Notes: a model not told the origin generated them from the sequence alone. 64,000 bases of DNA from Thaumasiovibrio sp047250365 (GCF_047250365.1 NZ_JBLBVL010000017.1:1-64000), one strand, 5' to 3'; counted from the first letter of the stretch, positions 17,244-28,138 are shown. Numbers and translations: made by a program.

Positions 17244-17251
17244 GTTATTAT

Positions 17252-20200
17252 TCACTTATTTGAGCGACAATTCAAATTTAATAACACAAGTTCGCGCATT
17301 GCGACTGAAAATTTTGCAAATTCATGCACCGCACCAACACGAAACTCAGCAAGTATACTCTCCCAACGTGCAACAGCGCCCTTATGTCGTTCAATCCAGT
17401 CACTGACCACTTCCTCTGGAGTGAGTTCTTCCGGCATGTCAGTCAATATCGCAGCCGTTAATAAGCGTTGCTGCCAATCGAGATCTTCTCTAAATGTGGC
17501 TCTTGCTAGTGCCTGCCAGTGATTATCTACACTTTGGTGGTTAATTTGGTCTAAGAACCAATGTAAAGAGAGCTTAGCCCCCATAATAAAGTAGATTCTA
17601 GCCACAACAGCAATGTCTTTACCCTGCTCTTCCGCAATTTGCGCAATGTCCATGGCCGAATAAAGACTACTCATTCGCGCAATAGTATTTGCCAACGATT
17701 GAGGAACGCCTTGATCCATATATTGTTGTGCATCACGATCATGATCCTCGATCTCACTCGGCACTAAATAACTGCCAATATGATCCTTAAGATCATTTGC
17801 GACAGGTTGATAAATCGAAATTTTCTCTTCTATACCTAGCCCATCTTGCGAACGCAATATCCAACGTGTTGCGCGTCGCAACATACGACGGCATTGATAG
17901 AGTAACTGGTATTGCAAAGTCGCATCAATACTATTATCGAGGGCACGAATATCCTCAAGCATCTGTTTAAAATGAAAAACTTCACGAGCGACACTATAGG
18001 CATTTGCAATAGATATAACATCGGCACCAGTTTCATCATGCATGCGCTGCACGAAGTTGCATCCCATATCGTTGGTCATTTGATTGGCCAAACAGGTGGC
18101 AATAATCTCTTTGCGTAACGGATGTTCTTCCATCGCCGCACGATAGACATCTTGCAAATCCGTCGGAAAATATGCGGGAAGCATCCGTGCATAATAAGCA
18201 TCATTTGCGACAAGTTCTGATGCCAACTGCTCTTTTAGCACCATTTTTCCATAAGCGGTAAGCACAGCATGTTCTGGCCTTGTTAAGCCTAAACCTTGCT
18301 TCTCTCTATCTGCTAACGCCTCGTCGTCGGGTATGTACTCTAGTGCCCTATCCATATGGCCTTCCCGCTCTAAGTAATGGATAAAACGATTCAACTCTTT
18401 TAACGACTCCACACCACTGATAACGGACACCGAAATGGACTCTGCTTGCCAATAAGCGTCATTAAGGACGATGGCACTCACCTCGTCTTCCATTTTCTCT
18501 AGCAGTTGATTACGCTTTTTAACCGTGAGCTCTTGCGCCATAACAAGTGAATTCAGCAAGATTTTTATATTTACTTCATTATCTGAACAATCGACACCAC
18601 CGACATTATCAATAAAGTCTGTATTAACTCGCCCACCTTGCTTAGCAAACTCAACCCGAGCTAGCTGAGTCATCCCCAAGTTTCCGCCTTCTCCAATAAT
18701 GGCGGCTCTTACATCACACGCGTCAATACGCAATGCATCGTTTGCCCTATCGCCTACATCGGTATTGGTCTCTTTACGGCTCTTAATATACGTACCGATC
18801 CCACCGTTCCAAAGAAGATCCACAGGCATCTTAAGGATCGCATTGATCAACTCGTTGGGTGTCATCGATTGCTTAGATGTTGCTAGCAGTTGCTGTATTT
18901 GCTTAGTTAAAGGAATGGATTTGGCACGTCGAGAAAATACACCTCCACCTTCAGATATTAACGAAGGATCATACGCATCCCAACCTGACGCCTGACTACT
19001 AAATAACCGCTTCCTCTCTTTATAAGTTTTCGCGGCATCGGGGCAAGGGTCAATAAAGATGTGCAAATGGTTGAAAGCCGCTTGTAGGCAAATATGTTTT
19101 GATAACAACATGCCATTACCAAATACATCTCCTCCCATATCGCCAATCGCTACACAGGAAAAGTCAGAAGACTGGCAATCAACACCGATCTCTCGAAAAT
19201 GGCGCTTCACTGATTCCCACGCACCTTTCGCTGTAATCCCCATTTTCTTGTGGTCGTAACCATTCGAACCACCTGATGCAAACGCGTCGCCCAACCAAAA
19301 ATCGTACTCCTGAGAAATACTGTTCGCTAAATCAGAAAAAGTGGCCGTACCTTTATCTGCGGCAACAACTAAGTAAGGATCATCATCATCGTGGCGGATC
19401 ACGTTTTTAGGTGGGACTAATTCACCGTCAATTATATTGTCAGTGAGTTGCAATAGGGATTGAATAAATATGCGGTAGCACCGTTTGCCTTCTTCTAAAA
19501 TTTCCTGCCTGTCTGTCATTAGTGGCTGCTTCTTACATACAAAGCCTCCCTTGGCCCCAACAGGCACAATCACGGTATTCTTTACTTGCTGCGCTTTTAC
19601 TAATCCCAATACTTCGGTACGAAAATCCTCACGTCGATCAGACCAACGTAACCCACCTCTCGCCACTTTTCCTCCGCGTAAATGCACGCCTTCAATGTCT
19701 GGCGAATAGACAAATATTTCATAAGCTGGAACGGGTGCCGGCATGTCAGGAATCAAGATGGGTTGTAACTTGATCGCCAGTGATTGCTTATTTTCCCCAC
19801 CGCTATCTTGTTGAAAATAGTTTGTTCTAACCGTCGCCAGCATCAAATTAATATAGCGACGTAATATACGATCATGATCAAGGCTATCGACTCGTTCTAA
19901 TTGAGAATAAATTTTCGTGACAGCGTCACTAATTAGCTTCTCACTGTTTTTACGCCGAGGATCAAAACGCTGTTTAAAAAGATCGACAAGCTGACGTGCA
20001 ATGTCTGGCTGGCTATTTACTGTAAACTCAATATAATCGGGACTAAAAGGAAAACCAATTTGACGCATATATTTTGTATACGCTCGAATAATCGTGACTT
20101 CTTTACCGGTTAAGCCGGCATTAAGTACCAATTTATTGAACCCGTCATTTTCAAAAATGCCCTGCCAAACCCCTGTTAAGGTTTGTTGAAAACGTCCTCC

Positions 20201-22069
20201 AACTTCTAACAGATCCAATTTTTGTGTCGCGCTATGTATCATCTCAAAATCGAGTATCCAGAAAACAACGTCATCTGATGTCACTATCTCGTATGGAGCT
20301 TCTCCAACAACACGCACCCCTAAATTTTCCAACATTGGCATGACGTCAGAAAGATGAATAGGTTTATTGCGATGAAAGAGTTTAAGTTTAAGTAGTTTTG
20401 AATCGCTTCCCTCTTCTTGGGGACGATAAAGCGACATAGCCAGTTGTTTATCATGACCCAGTGTTAACAACTGTTGAATATCAGCCACCGCACTTCCCGG
20501 TAACATGTGCTCTTTATAGGAGCGAGGAAACGCTCGAAGAAAACGTGTTGCAATTGGCTTGCCTTCATTTTCACCAAAATGCGCAACCAAGGATTGCTGT
20601 AATCTGTCATCCCAAGAACAGGCCGCCTCCATCAAGTTACGCTCTAACAAATTGACATCAACATCAAAATTATTGTTTTCCACACGAACAATGTAGTGAG
20701 TGCGTGCGAGTGGGCTTTCCGAAAAGAAGGTGGTGAATTCCACGTTGAGATCAGACCCGAAATACTCTGCCAATATGTCTTGTGTTTTTCTTCTTAGCTC
20801 CGTGTTATATCGCTCTTTGGTGGTGTAAACCATGCAAGAGAAAAATCGCCCAAAGGGATCCCTTCTAACAAAAATCTTTAGAAGATCACGATCTTGCATT
20901 TTTACTACACCAGTCCCTACTTCTAACATTTCATTTTCAGATGCCTGCAATAATTCATCTCTTGGATATGTCTCTAGTATTATCTTCAATGCCTTCCAAG
21001 AGTAAGAATCAGGGGTGTATGAGCTCAACGAGAGAATGCGTTTCACTTTGTCGTTAAGCAAAGGAATATTATCAACACTTTGATGGTACGCTGTCGCCGC
21101 ATATAGACCAAGGAAGCGATGCTCGCCGGTTACCTCACCCGTCTTATCGAACGTTTTTATGCCGATATAATCCGTATATGCCGGGCGATGAATTTTCGAC
21201 TTGGTATTGCCTTTGGTTAAAATCAGCAATTGTGGTTTACGCGCTTCTATTCGTGCAGATTCGGCAATAGAGGAGAACTTAACTGGTTTAACACGATCAC
21301 ACCCCGCCAATATACCAAGACCACTGCCTTTAACTGGGGTTAAAAGAAAATCGCCTTCCACTGGCTCTAGTGAGTAGTGATGGTATCCCATAAACGTAAA
21401 ATTATGTTCACTTACCCACTCTAAGAATGCACTCGCTTCTGCTTTTTCATGCTCGTCAACTGGCGAAAACGAATTCAACAACGATGTTTTCACCTCCATC
21501 ATTTTCTCTTGCATCGCTTGCCAATCATTAACGACTAAATCGACATCTGCCAAGACAGATTCCAACTCATTCTTAACTGCAAGCATTTGTCTATCATCAA
21601 CCAGCCTGTCTATTTCAACATGAAATATCGAAAGCAGTGCCCCCGTATCTTCACATACTTTTATGATCTGTCCTGACTTATCACGGCAAAATCGGTGCGG
21701 ACCGTTTAACATCAAATGGCTAGTAATTTCCATTCTTGTTAATGCCATTCGAACGGACTCAACAAGAAAGGGTCGATCTGCGCAAACTATTTCAATAACA
21801 GTGTGTGTCGACTGCCATCCGTGTAGATCCAATGTTGGGTTAAATACACGTACCGAAATTTCATTGTTCTGGTTATCATTCAAGTGTTGCCACAAACTAA
21901 TAACCGCACCATAAAGGTCGCTCTCGTTACGTTGAGAGAGATCATTATCATCCAGTTGCGTTAATAATTTCTGTGCGAGTGTTTGAACAAGCTGATAAGT
22001 GGGAGAGTCTACTTTTTCTTGAATCAAATGATAGACTTTTTCGAGTAATACGGGAACAATGGCGGCCAT
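17252..22069 (-). CDS. gdhB: large NAD-specific glutamate dehydrogenase
   Basis: The roughly 180-kDa L-GDH class converts glutamate to 2-oxoglutarate and ammonia using NAD, mainly for catabolism. About 1606 residues are read here, the normal size for the family. N-terminal ACT-like regions (to about residue 650) precede the catalytic core, whose substrate lysine lies in VPVGAKGGFVCK; ACIGDMGGDVFGNG-type and GGNLGMTQLAR segments form the cofactor part, followed by a long helical tail. An upstream in-frame start would add 25 hydrophobic residues not expected in this cytoplasmic enzyme, so I use ATG 22069; ATG 22078 is also possible. Confidence 0.92.
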   Translation of the reverse strand: MAAIVPVLLEKVYHLIQEKVDSPTYQLVQTLAQKLLTQLDDNDLSQRNESDLYGAVISLWQHLNDNQNNEISVRVFNPTLDLHGWQSTHTVIEIVCADRPFLVESVRMALTRMEITSHLMLNGPHRFCRDKSGQIIKVCEDTGALLSIFHVEIDRLVDDRQMLAVKNELESVLADVDLVVNDWQAMQEKMMEVKTSLLNSFSPVDEHEKAEASAFLEWVSEHNFTFMGYHHYSLEPVEGDFLLTPVKGSGLGILAGCDRVKPVKFSSIAESARIEARKPQLLILTKGNTKSKIHRPAYTDYIGIKTFDKTGEVTGEHRFLGLYAATAYHQSVDNIPLLNDKVKRILSLSSYTPDSYSWKALKIILETYPRDELLQASENEMLEVGTGVVKMQDRDLLKIFVRRDPFGRFFSCMVYTTKERYNTELRRKTQDILAEYFGSDLNVEFTTFFSESPLARTHYIVRVENNNFDVDVNLLERNLMEAACSWDDRLQQSLVAHFGENEGKPIATRFLRAFPRSYKEHMLPGSAVADIQQLLTLGHDKQLAMSLYRPQEEGSDSKLLKLKLFHRNKPIHLSDVMPMLENLGVRVVGEAPYEIVTSDDVVFWILDFEMIHSATQKLDLLEVGGRFQQTLTGVWQGIFENDGFNKLVLNAGLTGKEVTIIRAYTKYMRQIGFPFSPDYIEFTVNSQPDIARQLVDLFKQRFDPRRKNSEKLISDAVTKIYSQLERVDSLDHDRILRRYINLMLATVRTNYFQQDSGGENKQSLAIKLQPILIPDMPAPVPAYEIFVYSPDIEGVHLRGGKVARGGLRWSDRREDFRTEVLGLVKAQQVKNTVIVPVGAKGGFVCKKQPLMTDRQEILEEGKRCYRIFIQSLLQLTDNIIDGELVPPKNVIRHDDDDPYLVVAADKGTATFSDLANSISQEYDFWLGDAFASGGSNGYDHKKMGITAKGAWESVKRHFREIGVDCQSSDFSCVAIGDMGGDVFGNGMLLSKHICLQAAFNHLHIFIDPCPDAAKTYKERKRLFSSQASGWDAYDPSLISEGGGVFSRRAKSIPLTKQIQQLLATSKQSMTPNELINAILKMPVDLLWNGGIGTYIKSRKETNTDVGDRANDALRIDACDVRAAIIGEGGNLGMTQLARVEFAKQGGRVNTDFIDNVGGVDCSDNEVNIKILLNSLVMAQELTVKKRNQLLEKMEDEVSAIVLNDAYWQAESISVSVISGVESLKELNRFIHYLEREGHMDRALEYIPDDEALADREKQGLGLTRPEHAVLTAYGKMVLKEQLASELVANDAYYARMLPAYFPTDLQDVYRAAMEEHPLRKEIIATCLANQMTNDMGCNFVQRMHDETGADVISIANAYSVAREVFHFKQMLEDIRALDNSIDATLQYQLLYQCRRMLRRATRWILRSQDGLGIEEKISIYQPVANDLKDHIGSYLVPSEIEDHDRDAQQYMDQGVPQSLANTIARMSSLYSAMDIAQIAEEQGKDIAVVARIYFIMGAKLSLHWFLDQINHQSVDNHWQALARATFREDLDWQQRLLTAAILTDMPEELTPEEVVSDWIERHKGAVARWESILAEFRVGAVHEFAKFSVAMRELVLLNLNCRSNK

Positions 22070-22257
22070 AACTAGCATTCCAAGCAATTGATATACAACT
22101 AGTATAGAAAAAATTTGCTTTAGAATGACGATGGGCAACAACAAACATGCACCATATCACAACAAATAGCAAAGCATCGCGCGTTAAACTTTGCTAAGGT
22201 TTTGGTTGCTCAAGTTTCTATCCCCCTTTGCGGTAGATACATTATTGAGCGAACGGA

Positions 22258-22479
22258 TTAGTCCAACTTGCTTATTTGCTTTATCTTATTGTTTTCATCA
22301 ATAATAACGGTAAATCGACCGTTTATACCACAATGTTTCAAATATGGACGAAAACGATTAGCTGGTAATTGGAGGCGTGGCCCTTGCTCAGATTGAATAA
22401 CAAGCGATGATGCTGCCCCCATATAGTGCGTTAAAAACGTTTGATACGGTATCGCGACCCTAAAGGTAAAACTTCTCAT
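22258..22479 (-). CDS. DUF2835 family protein
   Basis: A 73-residue protein matching DUF2835: a SEQGPRLQLPANRFRPYL segment in the middle, then a GINGRFTVIID strand. The function is unknown; the gene regularly lies between pepN and the large glutamate dehydrogenase in vibrios. I choose ATG 22479 over the upstream TTG 22497 because the latter overlaps a hairpin (22489-22513) that looks like the pepN terminator. Confidence 0.8.
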   Translation of the reverse strand: MRSFTFRVAIPYQTFLTHYMGAASSLVIQSEQGPRLQLPANRFRPYLKHCGINGRFTVIIDENNKIKQISKLD

Positions 22480-22488
22480 AAATAATGA

Positions 22489-22513
22489 AAGGCGCAATAT
22501 AAAATTGCGCCTT
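22489..22513 (-). terminator. terminator-like hairpin after pepN
   Basis: The 10-base stem AAGGCGCAAT/ATTGCGCCTT with a 5-base loop lies 13 bases after the pepN stop codon. Only a short T run (TTT) follows on the minus strand, so termination may be partial. Confidence 0.6.
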
Positions 22514-22526
22514 GAAACTCCAATTT

Positions 22527-25139
22527 CTATTTCTGTGCTAGCGCTTTGGATATTTTCTCAAACAGATCTTTCGCTAATCCATCTAATTGAGATAACTGAG
22601 TTAAAGCTTGGCGCATCAACCGTTCTCTATCACTATCATAGCATTTTAGTTTTAACAGGGGATCGATCAGACGAGCTGCCACTTGAGGATTAACGCTGTT
22701 TAACTCAGTGAGAATCTCCACCAAGAACTGATACCCTTTTCCACTACGATCATGAAAACGCAAGGGGTTCTGGGAACAAAAAGCACCGACTAAGCTACGA
22801 CACCGGTTAGGGTTCTTAATGTTAAATGCAGGGTGATTCATCGCCTCTTTCACATTTTCTAACGCATTATCGGCCGGATTGTTACCCTGTAACACAAACC
22901 ATTTATCCATCACCAAACCATCATGTTGCCATTTCGCACTAAAGTCGTTCATTAACTCTTCACGACAGGCAAGCTTTCCATGATTTGCGGCATTAAGTGC
23001 TGCCATTACATCCGTCATATTATTGGCAGATTGATACTGTTCAGAGACAAGCGCTTCCGCTTCCGGCACCAAAGCTAAATACCTTAAGCATCGATTACGA
23101 AGTGCACGCTTGCCCATTGAGGTATGTTCGTTATCATAACTTTGTTGCATTAATTGATGGTACGTTTCTTTAAACGTTTCTTTTAGTTCAACCGATAGCG
23201 TTTTCTCTACAAATCGAATAGCGGCAGCAATCGCTTCAACATCAGCAGACTCAAACCAACCCGCTACTTCTAATTCAGTGGGCAGCGTGAGCATCTCTGC
23301 AATAAATGCGCTATCAAGCGTTTTATTGGTTAAAACAGATTCGAAGGCTGCAATAACGGCCAGACTAATCTCAAAAGGCTGCTGTTGTTGGATCAACTGA
23401 ATATTGCGACGTATATACTTCGCTAATAGCATTTGACCTGCATCCCATTGAGCAAAAGCATCTTTGGCATGTACCATTAAGAAAACTAACTCTTCATCGC
23501 TGTAATCATATTGCAATTTAACAGGCGCTGAGAACTCTCTTAGAGCTGAAAGTACTGGCTTTTCAGTAATTCCTTCAAATGAATAGGTCTGTTTTTGTTC
23601 TGTCAGATTCAAAACATGACCAACAGAACGCTGATTTATCACCAAGGGGAATACTTTGCCATTAGAGGCATAGAGTTCAACACTAAAAGGAATGTGAAGC
23701 GGCAGCTTTTCATGTTGATCTGCCGTTTCTGCTGTTCGCTGTGACAGCGTAACATTAAAGATTTGTTTCTTTTCATCATACTGAGTTGCGATCGTTACTT
23801 CTGGAGTTCCAGACTGACTGTACCAACGTTTAAACTGAGTCAGATCGATACCTGAAGCATCTTGCATCGCATTCACAAAATCATCGCATGTCGCTGCCGT
23901 GCCATCATAACGCTCGAAATACAATTTCATACCAGCTTGAAAGTTAGACTCGCCCAACAACGAGTGTATCATTCGAATCACTTCACTGCCCTTTTCATAC
24001 ACAGTGAGAGTGTAAAAGTTATTCATCTCAATAACTTTGTCCGGACGAATTGGATGTGCCATCGGCCCTGCATCTTCAGCAAATTGCGGGCCTCGCATAA
24101 TCCGCACATTATTAATACGATTAACGGCACGAGAACCCAAATCCGAAGAAAATTCTTGGTCTCTAAAGACGGTCAAGCCCTCTTTCAAACTTAATTGAAA
24201 CCAATCTCGACAAGTCACTCGGTTGCCAGTCCAATTATGGAAATACTCATGCCCAATTACTGCTTCAATACCTAAGTAGTCAGTATCTGTCGCTGTTTCT
24301 GGTTTTGCCAAAACGAACTTAGAATTGAAAACATTCAGCCCCTTATTTTCCATTGCGCCCATATTAAAAAAATCAACAGCGACAATCATATAAATATCAA
24401 GGTCGTATTCGAGATTGAATCGCTCTTCATCCCATTTCATTGCACGCTTAAGTGACAGCATTGCATGATCAGTTCGATCTAAGTTTCCTTTATCAACATA
24501 AATCTCTAGCGATACATTTCGACCGCTTTGAGTTACAAAGGTATCTTTTAATACATCAAAGTCACCAGCGACAAGAGCAAACAAATAACTTGGCTTTGGA
24601 AATGGGTCATTCCATTCTACCCAATGACGTCCATCATCCAGTTCACCATCACTAACTCGATTACCATTACTTAATAACGCTGGATATTTTTTACTCGCAA
24701 TAACTTTTGTTGTAAACACTGCCAAGTTGTCAGGGCGATCCAAATAGTAAGTAATTCTTCGAAAACCTTCTGCTTCACACTGGGTGCAGAACGCCCCTTC
24801 TGATAAATATAAACCTTCAAGGCTTGTATTGTTTTGTGGATTAATTTCAGTTTCAATACGAAGTTCAAAGTTGTCTGGAACTGAGTTAATGCATAGCCCA
24901 GATTCATGAACCACATAGTCGCTATAATCTAGACCATCAATCTGTAGTTTTTTAAGCGTTAATGATTCACCGTGTAGTTGTAGCTTTTGGTCACTAGTCA
25001 GATTCTGTTTTGTGACTTGGCTAATCGCCACAACATAGGTTTTTGTCTCATGCAACTCAAAAGTAAGATGAATATCAGTAATCTGAAAGTCTGCTGGCTT
25101 ATAATCTTTACGATACTTCGCTGTTGGTTTATCGACCAT
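22527..25139 (-). CDS. pepN: aminopeptidase N
   Basis: PepN is the main cytoplasmic M1 zinc aminopeptidase of gammaproteobacteria. The 870-residue protein matches the family in length. The exopeptidase motif GAMEN is at residues 261-265, the zinc site HEYFH at 297-301 with catalytic E298, and the third zinc ligand E320 in LKEGLTVF; these numbers equal those of E. coli PepN. The C-terminal helical domain is complete. It is followed by a hairpin before the DUF2835 gene. Confidence 0.97.
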   Translation of the reverse strand: MVDKPTAKYRKDYKPADFQITDIHLTFELHETKTYVVAISQVTKQNLTSDQKLQLHGESLTLKKLQIDGLDYSDYVVHESGLCINSVPDNFELRIETEINPQNNTSLEGLYLSEGAFCTQCEAEGFRRITYYLDRPDNLAVFTTKVIASKKYPALLSNGNRVSDGELDDGRHWVEWNDPFPKPSYLFALVAGDFDVLKDTFVTQSGRNVSLEIYVDKGNLDRTDHAMLSLKRAMKWDEERFNLEYDLDIYMIVAVDFFNMGAMENKGLNVFNSKFVLAKPETATDTDYLGIEAVIGHEYFHNWTGNRVTCRDWFQLSLKEGLTVFRDQEFSSDLGSRAVNRINNVRIMRGPQFAEDAGPMAHPIRPDKVIEMNNFYTLTVYEKGSEVIRMIHSLLGESNFQAGMKLYFERYDGTAATCDDFVNAMQDASGIDLTQFKRWYSQSGTPEVTIATQYDEKKQIFNVTLSQRTAETADQHEKLPLHIPFSVELYASNGKVFPLVINQRSVGHVLNLTEQKQTYSFEGITEKPVLSALREFSAPVKLQYDYSDEELVFLMVHAKDAFAQWDAGQMLLAKYIRRNIQLIQQQQPFEISLAVIAAFESVLTNKTLDSAFIAEMLTLPTELEVAGWFESADVEAIAAAIRFVEKTLSVELKETFKETYHQLMQQSYDNEHTSMGKRALRNRCLRYLALVPEAEALVSEQYQSANNMTDVMAALNAANHGKLACREELMNDFSAKWQHDGLVMDKWFVLQGNNPADNALENVKEAMNHPAFNIKNPNRCRSLVGAFCSQNPLRFHDRSGKGYQFLVEILTELNSVNPQVAARLIDPLLKLKCYDSDRERLMRQALTQLSQLDGLAKDLFEKISKALAQK

Positions 25140-25232
25140 TCTTTCATTCCTTTTATACGGCTATTTTCCAATTTCAACTAGCATCTATTATTGTGTTTTT
25201 GCTGATAAACTCAATCATTTATTCTTGGTTAA

Positions 25233-25258
25233 TAAAAAAGCCCAGCATTGCTGAGCTT
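25233..25258 (-). terminator. terminator of the 25277-25933 gene
   Basis: The stem AAGCCCAGC/GCTGAGCTT (one G-T pair) is followed on the minus strand by six T residues, about 20 bases after the stop codon. Confidence 0.75.
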
Positions 25259-25276
25259 GTTTGAGTAGTTTTTAGA

Positions 25277-25933
25277 TCACTGACGCTGGAAGATAGCTTC
25301 CATACCAAATTGATCATTTTTCAGCGTCAAAGTATCAGAAATAAGTGAATAGCGACTATCATGCTGCCCATCTTCGTAAATCAACACAATATGATCATCT
25401 TCAATATAGTAAACCCCACGCTGCTCATTTGATTTGCCATTTTTGCCATGAATCATCAATGAAAACAAAAAGTCAGGGCGAAGATTGATTGCTAACCGCT
25501 CAACATTGTTAGCAACGTCAGTACCTACAACACTAGAGCTAATCCATTCTCCGGGTAAGTTCTCCGGCGCTAATTTAGTAAAGCGTGCTCCATCGAGTAA
25601 AAACTGATTGTAACTCAACTTATAATCATGCATCTGAGTTGGATGTCCATCTGCCATCATCGCCAATTTGTCTTCATCAATATTGTACTTACCTTTCCAA
25701 CCATCTATCTGACCATCAATTCGTAACAGCCTTACAATATAGTCATAGTCTGAAGAAAACTGAATATGCATTGCGCGATACTGCTTTCCTTGACTTTGAA
25801 TACCATCTTCACTCGGACTAAACCAGTACCAGTCACCAATCAGTAACGGGTAGTCAAACTCTGTTAGATCTTCAGCAGTAAGGCTAAATGAACACAGAAT
25901 TATAAAAAGGGCAGAAAAAAAACGCTTAACCAT
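25277..25933 (-). CDS. exported protein of unknown function with two similar beta domains
   Basis: A 218-residue protein with a clear Sec signal peptide (residues 1-20, ending SLTA before EDL). The mature part seems to be two related beta-rich halves: the first begins LLIGDWYWFSPSE, the second NLPGEWISSS, and each continues with strands ending in a D-x-L or tyrosine pattern. This resembles lipocalin-like or copper-binding-NosD-unrelated small barrels, but I do not recognise a named family. A good ribosome-binding site (GGGGGA) precedes ATG 25933. It has its own terminator and lies between prc and pepN. Confidence 0.65.
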   Translation of the reverse strand: MVKRFFSALFIILCSFSLTAEDLTEFDYPLLIGDWYWFSPSEDGIQSQGKQYRAMHIQFSSDYDYIVRLLRIDGQIDGWKGKYNIDEDKLAMMADGHPTQMHDYKLSYNQFLLDGARFTKLAPENLPGEWISSSVVGTDVANNVERLAINLRPDFLFSLMIHGKNGKSNEQRGVYYIEDDHIVLIYEDGQHDSRYSLISDTLTLKNDQFGMEAIFQRQ

Positions 25934-26072
25934 AAAACATCCCCCATGGCGGCCTATCTAATAACCATAGAGCTTAGTCAGGAATTCTTCTAGCACAATA
26001 ATGAGAATGACAATAATTTTCACCGCAAATTATTAATGTCACTAAGATTACTCTGATAGTAACTGTTTGAAA

Positions 26073-26105
26073 AAACAAAAAAGGCAGCCAAAATGGCTGC
26101 CTTTT
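26073..26105 (-). terminator. terminator of the proQ-prc operon
   Basis: A 12-base stem (AAAAGGCAGCCA with TGGCTGCCTTTT) is followed on the minus strand by a T-rich run, directly after the prc stop codon. It can also work on the plus strand. Confidence 0.85.
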
Positions 26106-26126
26106 CCAACGAACACATTAACTCAC

Positions 26127-28121
26127 TCAAACCTGTAACAGATCTAGTGTAATTCGTGCCGCTTCATCTAAGTAAACATCCGGAACTTCATAATCCTTTG
26201 GCACATCATCCAACGACTCAAAAGCATCTTCTCCCAATGCTTTTTGACGAAGGTTTAGTCTGTCTAAGCGCGCTTTATCTTCTTGCTCTTGCTCCTCAAT
26301 GCGCTTTTGATAACTCAGTGCAATCGTATTACGATCTTTATCTGTCTGGTATTTAGCGATATCTTCAAGAATAAAACCAAATTCCATGCTATTTTCAATT
26401 CTAGCTAAATGCTGTTGTGCTAACTGTTGAATCGCCGCAGACTTGTCTTTGACCATTTTGTACTGCGCAGGCTCAATACTATCCCATGGTAACGCATTAT
26501 CTTCGACGCTTTCGCCCGTCTCAGCAGCATCAACCGCCGTTGGGAATGGAATGTCTGGCACTACACCTAAATGTTGTGTACTTCCACCATTTATTCGATA
26601 AAACTTCTGAATGGTATACTGTACATGACCCAACGCATTATCGAACAAATCATAAATATGATTCAACGAACGATGTTGCTGTACCGTTCCTTTACCAAAA
26701 GATTGCTCGCCAACAATAACAGCTCTACCATAATCTTGCATTGCTGCAGCAAAAATCTCTGATGCCGAGGCACTATAACGGTTAATCAATACGGTCATTG
26801 GGCCATCAAAGTAAATGTGTTGATCCGAATCCCCATTAACCTTAACGCGTCCATAGCTATCCCGAACTTGTACAACTGGACCAGCTTTTATAAACAAACC
26901 AGTCAGTGCTGTCGCTTCAGTTAACGCACCGCCACCGTTGTTGCGCAAGTCAATAACTAGGCCATCGATGTTGTCTTTATTAAGTTTTGCTAACTCTTTT
27001 TTTGTATCTTCACTTAATCCGACGTAAAAGCTGGGGATCTCAATCACCCCTACACTCATGTCACCGAATTCTAGCACCTCTGACTTTGCAGCCCGATCTT
27101 CAAGGCGAATTTTATCTCTAACTATTTTTACAGAATAACTTTTGGCATTTGGTCCTTCTGGAAGAATTTCCAAAATAACTTCGCTACCTTTGGGGCCTTT
27201 AATTAACTGAACAACGTCATCCAAACGCCAACCGATAACATCGACCACTTTATCGTCTTTTTGCCCAACGCCAATAATTCTATCACCTGGAGACAGCTGC
27301 TTAGAACCTGATGCTGGTCCACCAGCGACTAATGAACGAATAACAGTATATTCATCTTCCGTTTGTAAAACTGCACCAATACCTTCAAGTGACAAATTCA
27401 TCTCTGATTGAAATTGCTCTGCATTTCGAGGAGAGAGATAGCTGGTATGCGGGTCGACTTCCCTTGCGAATGCATTCATATAAAGTTGAAATACATCCTC
27501 ATTATTGGTCTGAATCAGGCGTTTAATGGCATTATTATACCGCTTAGACAGTGTCTCTTTAGTTTCATCCCAATTTTTACCTGCCAGTTTGAGATTAAGC
27601 GCATCATACTTAACTCTTGATTGCCAAATAGCATTCAATTCATTTTGGTCAGCAGGCCAAGGGGAGTCACTACGATCAACAACAAACTCGTCGTCCAATG
27701 TAAAATCGAACGGTTCTTCAAGCAAACTTAGCGCATACTCAAAACGTTCGAAACGCTTGATCAATACAGTATTGAAAATATCATAAGCTGCGATCGAATC
27801 GCCAGAGCGCAATAAGTCATCAAACTTGTCTTCCCAACGAGCAAGCTGTTCAATATCACTTTGGATCAGAAAGCTTTTGTTGTAATCAAGCATACTTAGA
27901 TAACGCTCAAAGATAGCTTGAGAAAATGCATCATCTAATTTGAACTGTTTATAGTGGGAACGAGTGAAACGCGAGGTAACACGTTTACTGGCAGTTGCAT
28001 GTTGCTTTTCAGCATGCAAATGAGGCACATCTTCGATCGAGTAGGAACTATCTAGTGCCTGAGAAGTTGCTGCCAGAAACATACTGGCAGCAATTATTGA
28101 AAAGCGGTATCGACATTTCAT
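26127..28121 (-). CDS. prc: tail-specific periplasmic protease Prc
   Basis: Prc (Tsp) is a periplasmic S41 protease that trims proteins with nonpolar C-termini, including FtsI, and regulates peptidoglycan hydrolases together with NlpI. The 664 residues include a signal peptide (to about residue 22), a PDZ domain (about 240-330) and the protease domain with S452 in SASASEIF and K477 in SFGKGTV, the same numbering as the E. coli precursor. It follows proQ by 17 bases, an operon conserved in the group. Confidence 0.97.
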   Translation of the reverse strand: MKCRYRFSIIAASMFLAATSQALDSSYSIEDVPHLHAEKQHATASKRVTSRFTRSHYKQFKLDDAFSQAIFERYLSMLDYNKSFLIQSDIEQLARWEDKFDDLLRSGDSIAAYDIFNTVLIKRFERFEYALSLLEEPFDFTLDDEFVVDRSDSPWPADQNELNAIWQSRVKYDALNLKLAGKNWDETKETLSKRYNNAIKRLIQTNNEDVFQLYMNAFAREVDPHTSYLSPRNAEQFQSEMNLSLEGIGAVLQTEDEYTVIRSLVAGGPASGSKQLSPGDRIIGVGQKDDKVVDVIGWRLDDVVQLIKGPKGSEVILEILPEGPNAKSYSVKIVRDKIRLEDRAAKSEVLEFGDMSVGVIEIPSFYVGLSEDTKKELAKLNKDNIDGLVIDLRNNGGGALTEATALTGLFIKAGPVVQVRDSYGRVKVNGDSDQHIYFDGPMTVLINRYSASASEIFAAAMQDYGRAVIVGEQSFGKGTVQQHRSLNHIYDLFDNALGHVQYTIQKFYRINGGSTQHLGVVPDIPFPTAVDAAETGESVEDNALPWDSIEPAQYKMVKDKSAAIQQLAQQHLARIENSMEFGFILEDIAKYQTDKDRNTIALSYQKRIEEQEQEDKARLDRLNLRQKALGEDAFESLDDVPKDYEVPDVYLDEAARITLDLLQV

Positions 28122-28138
28122 GCGTCGAGTGTTCTCCT

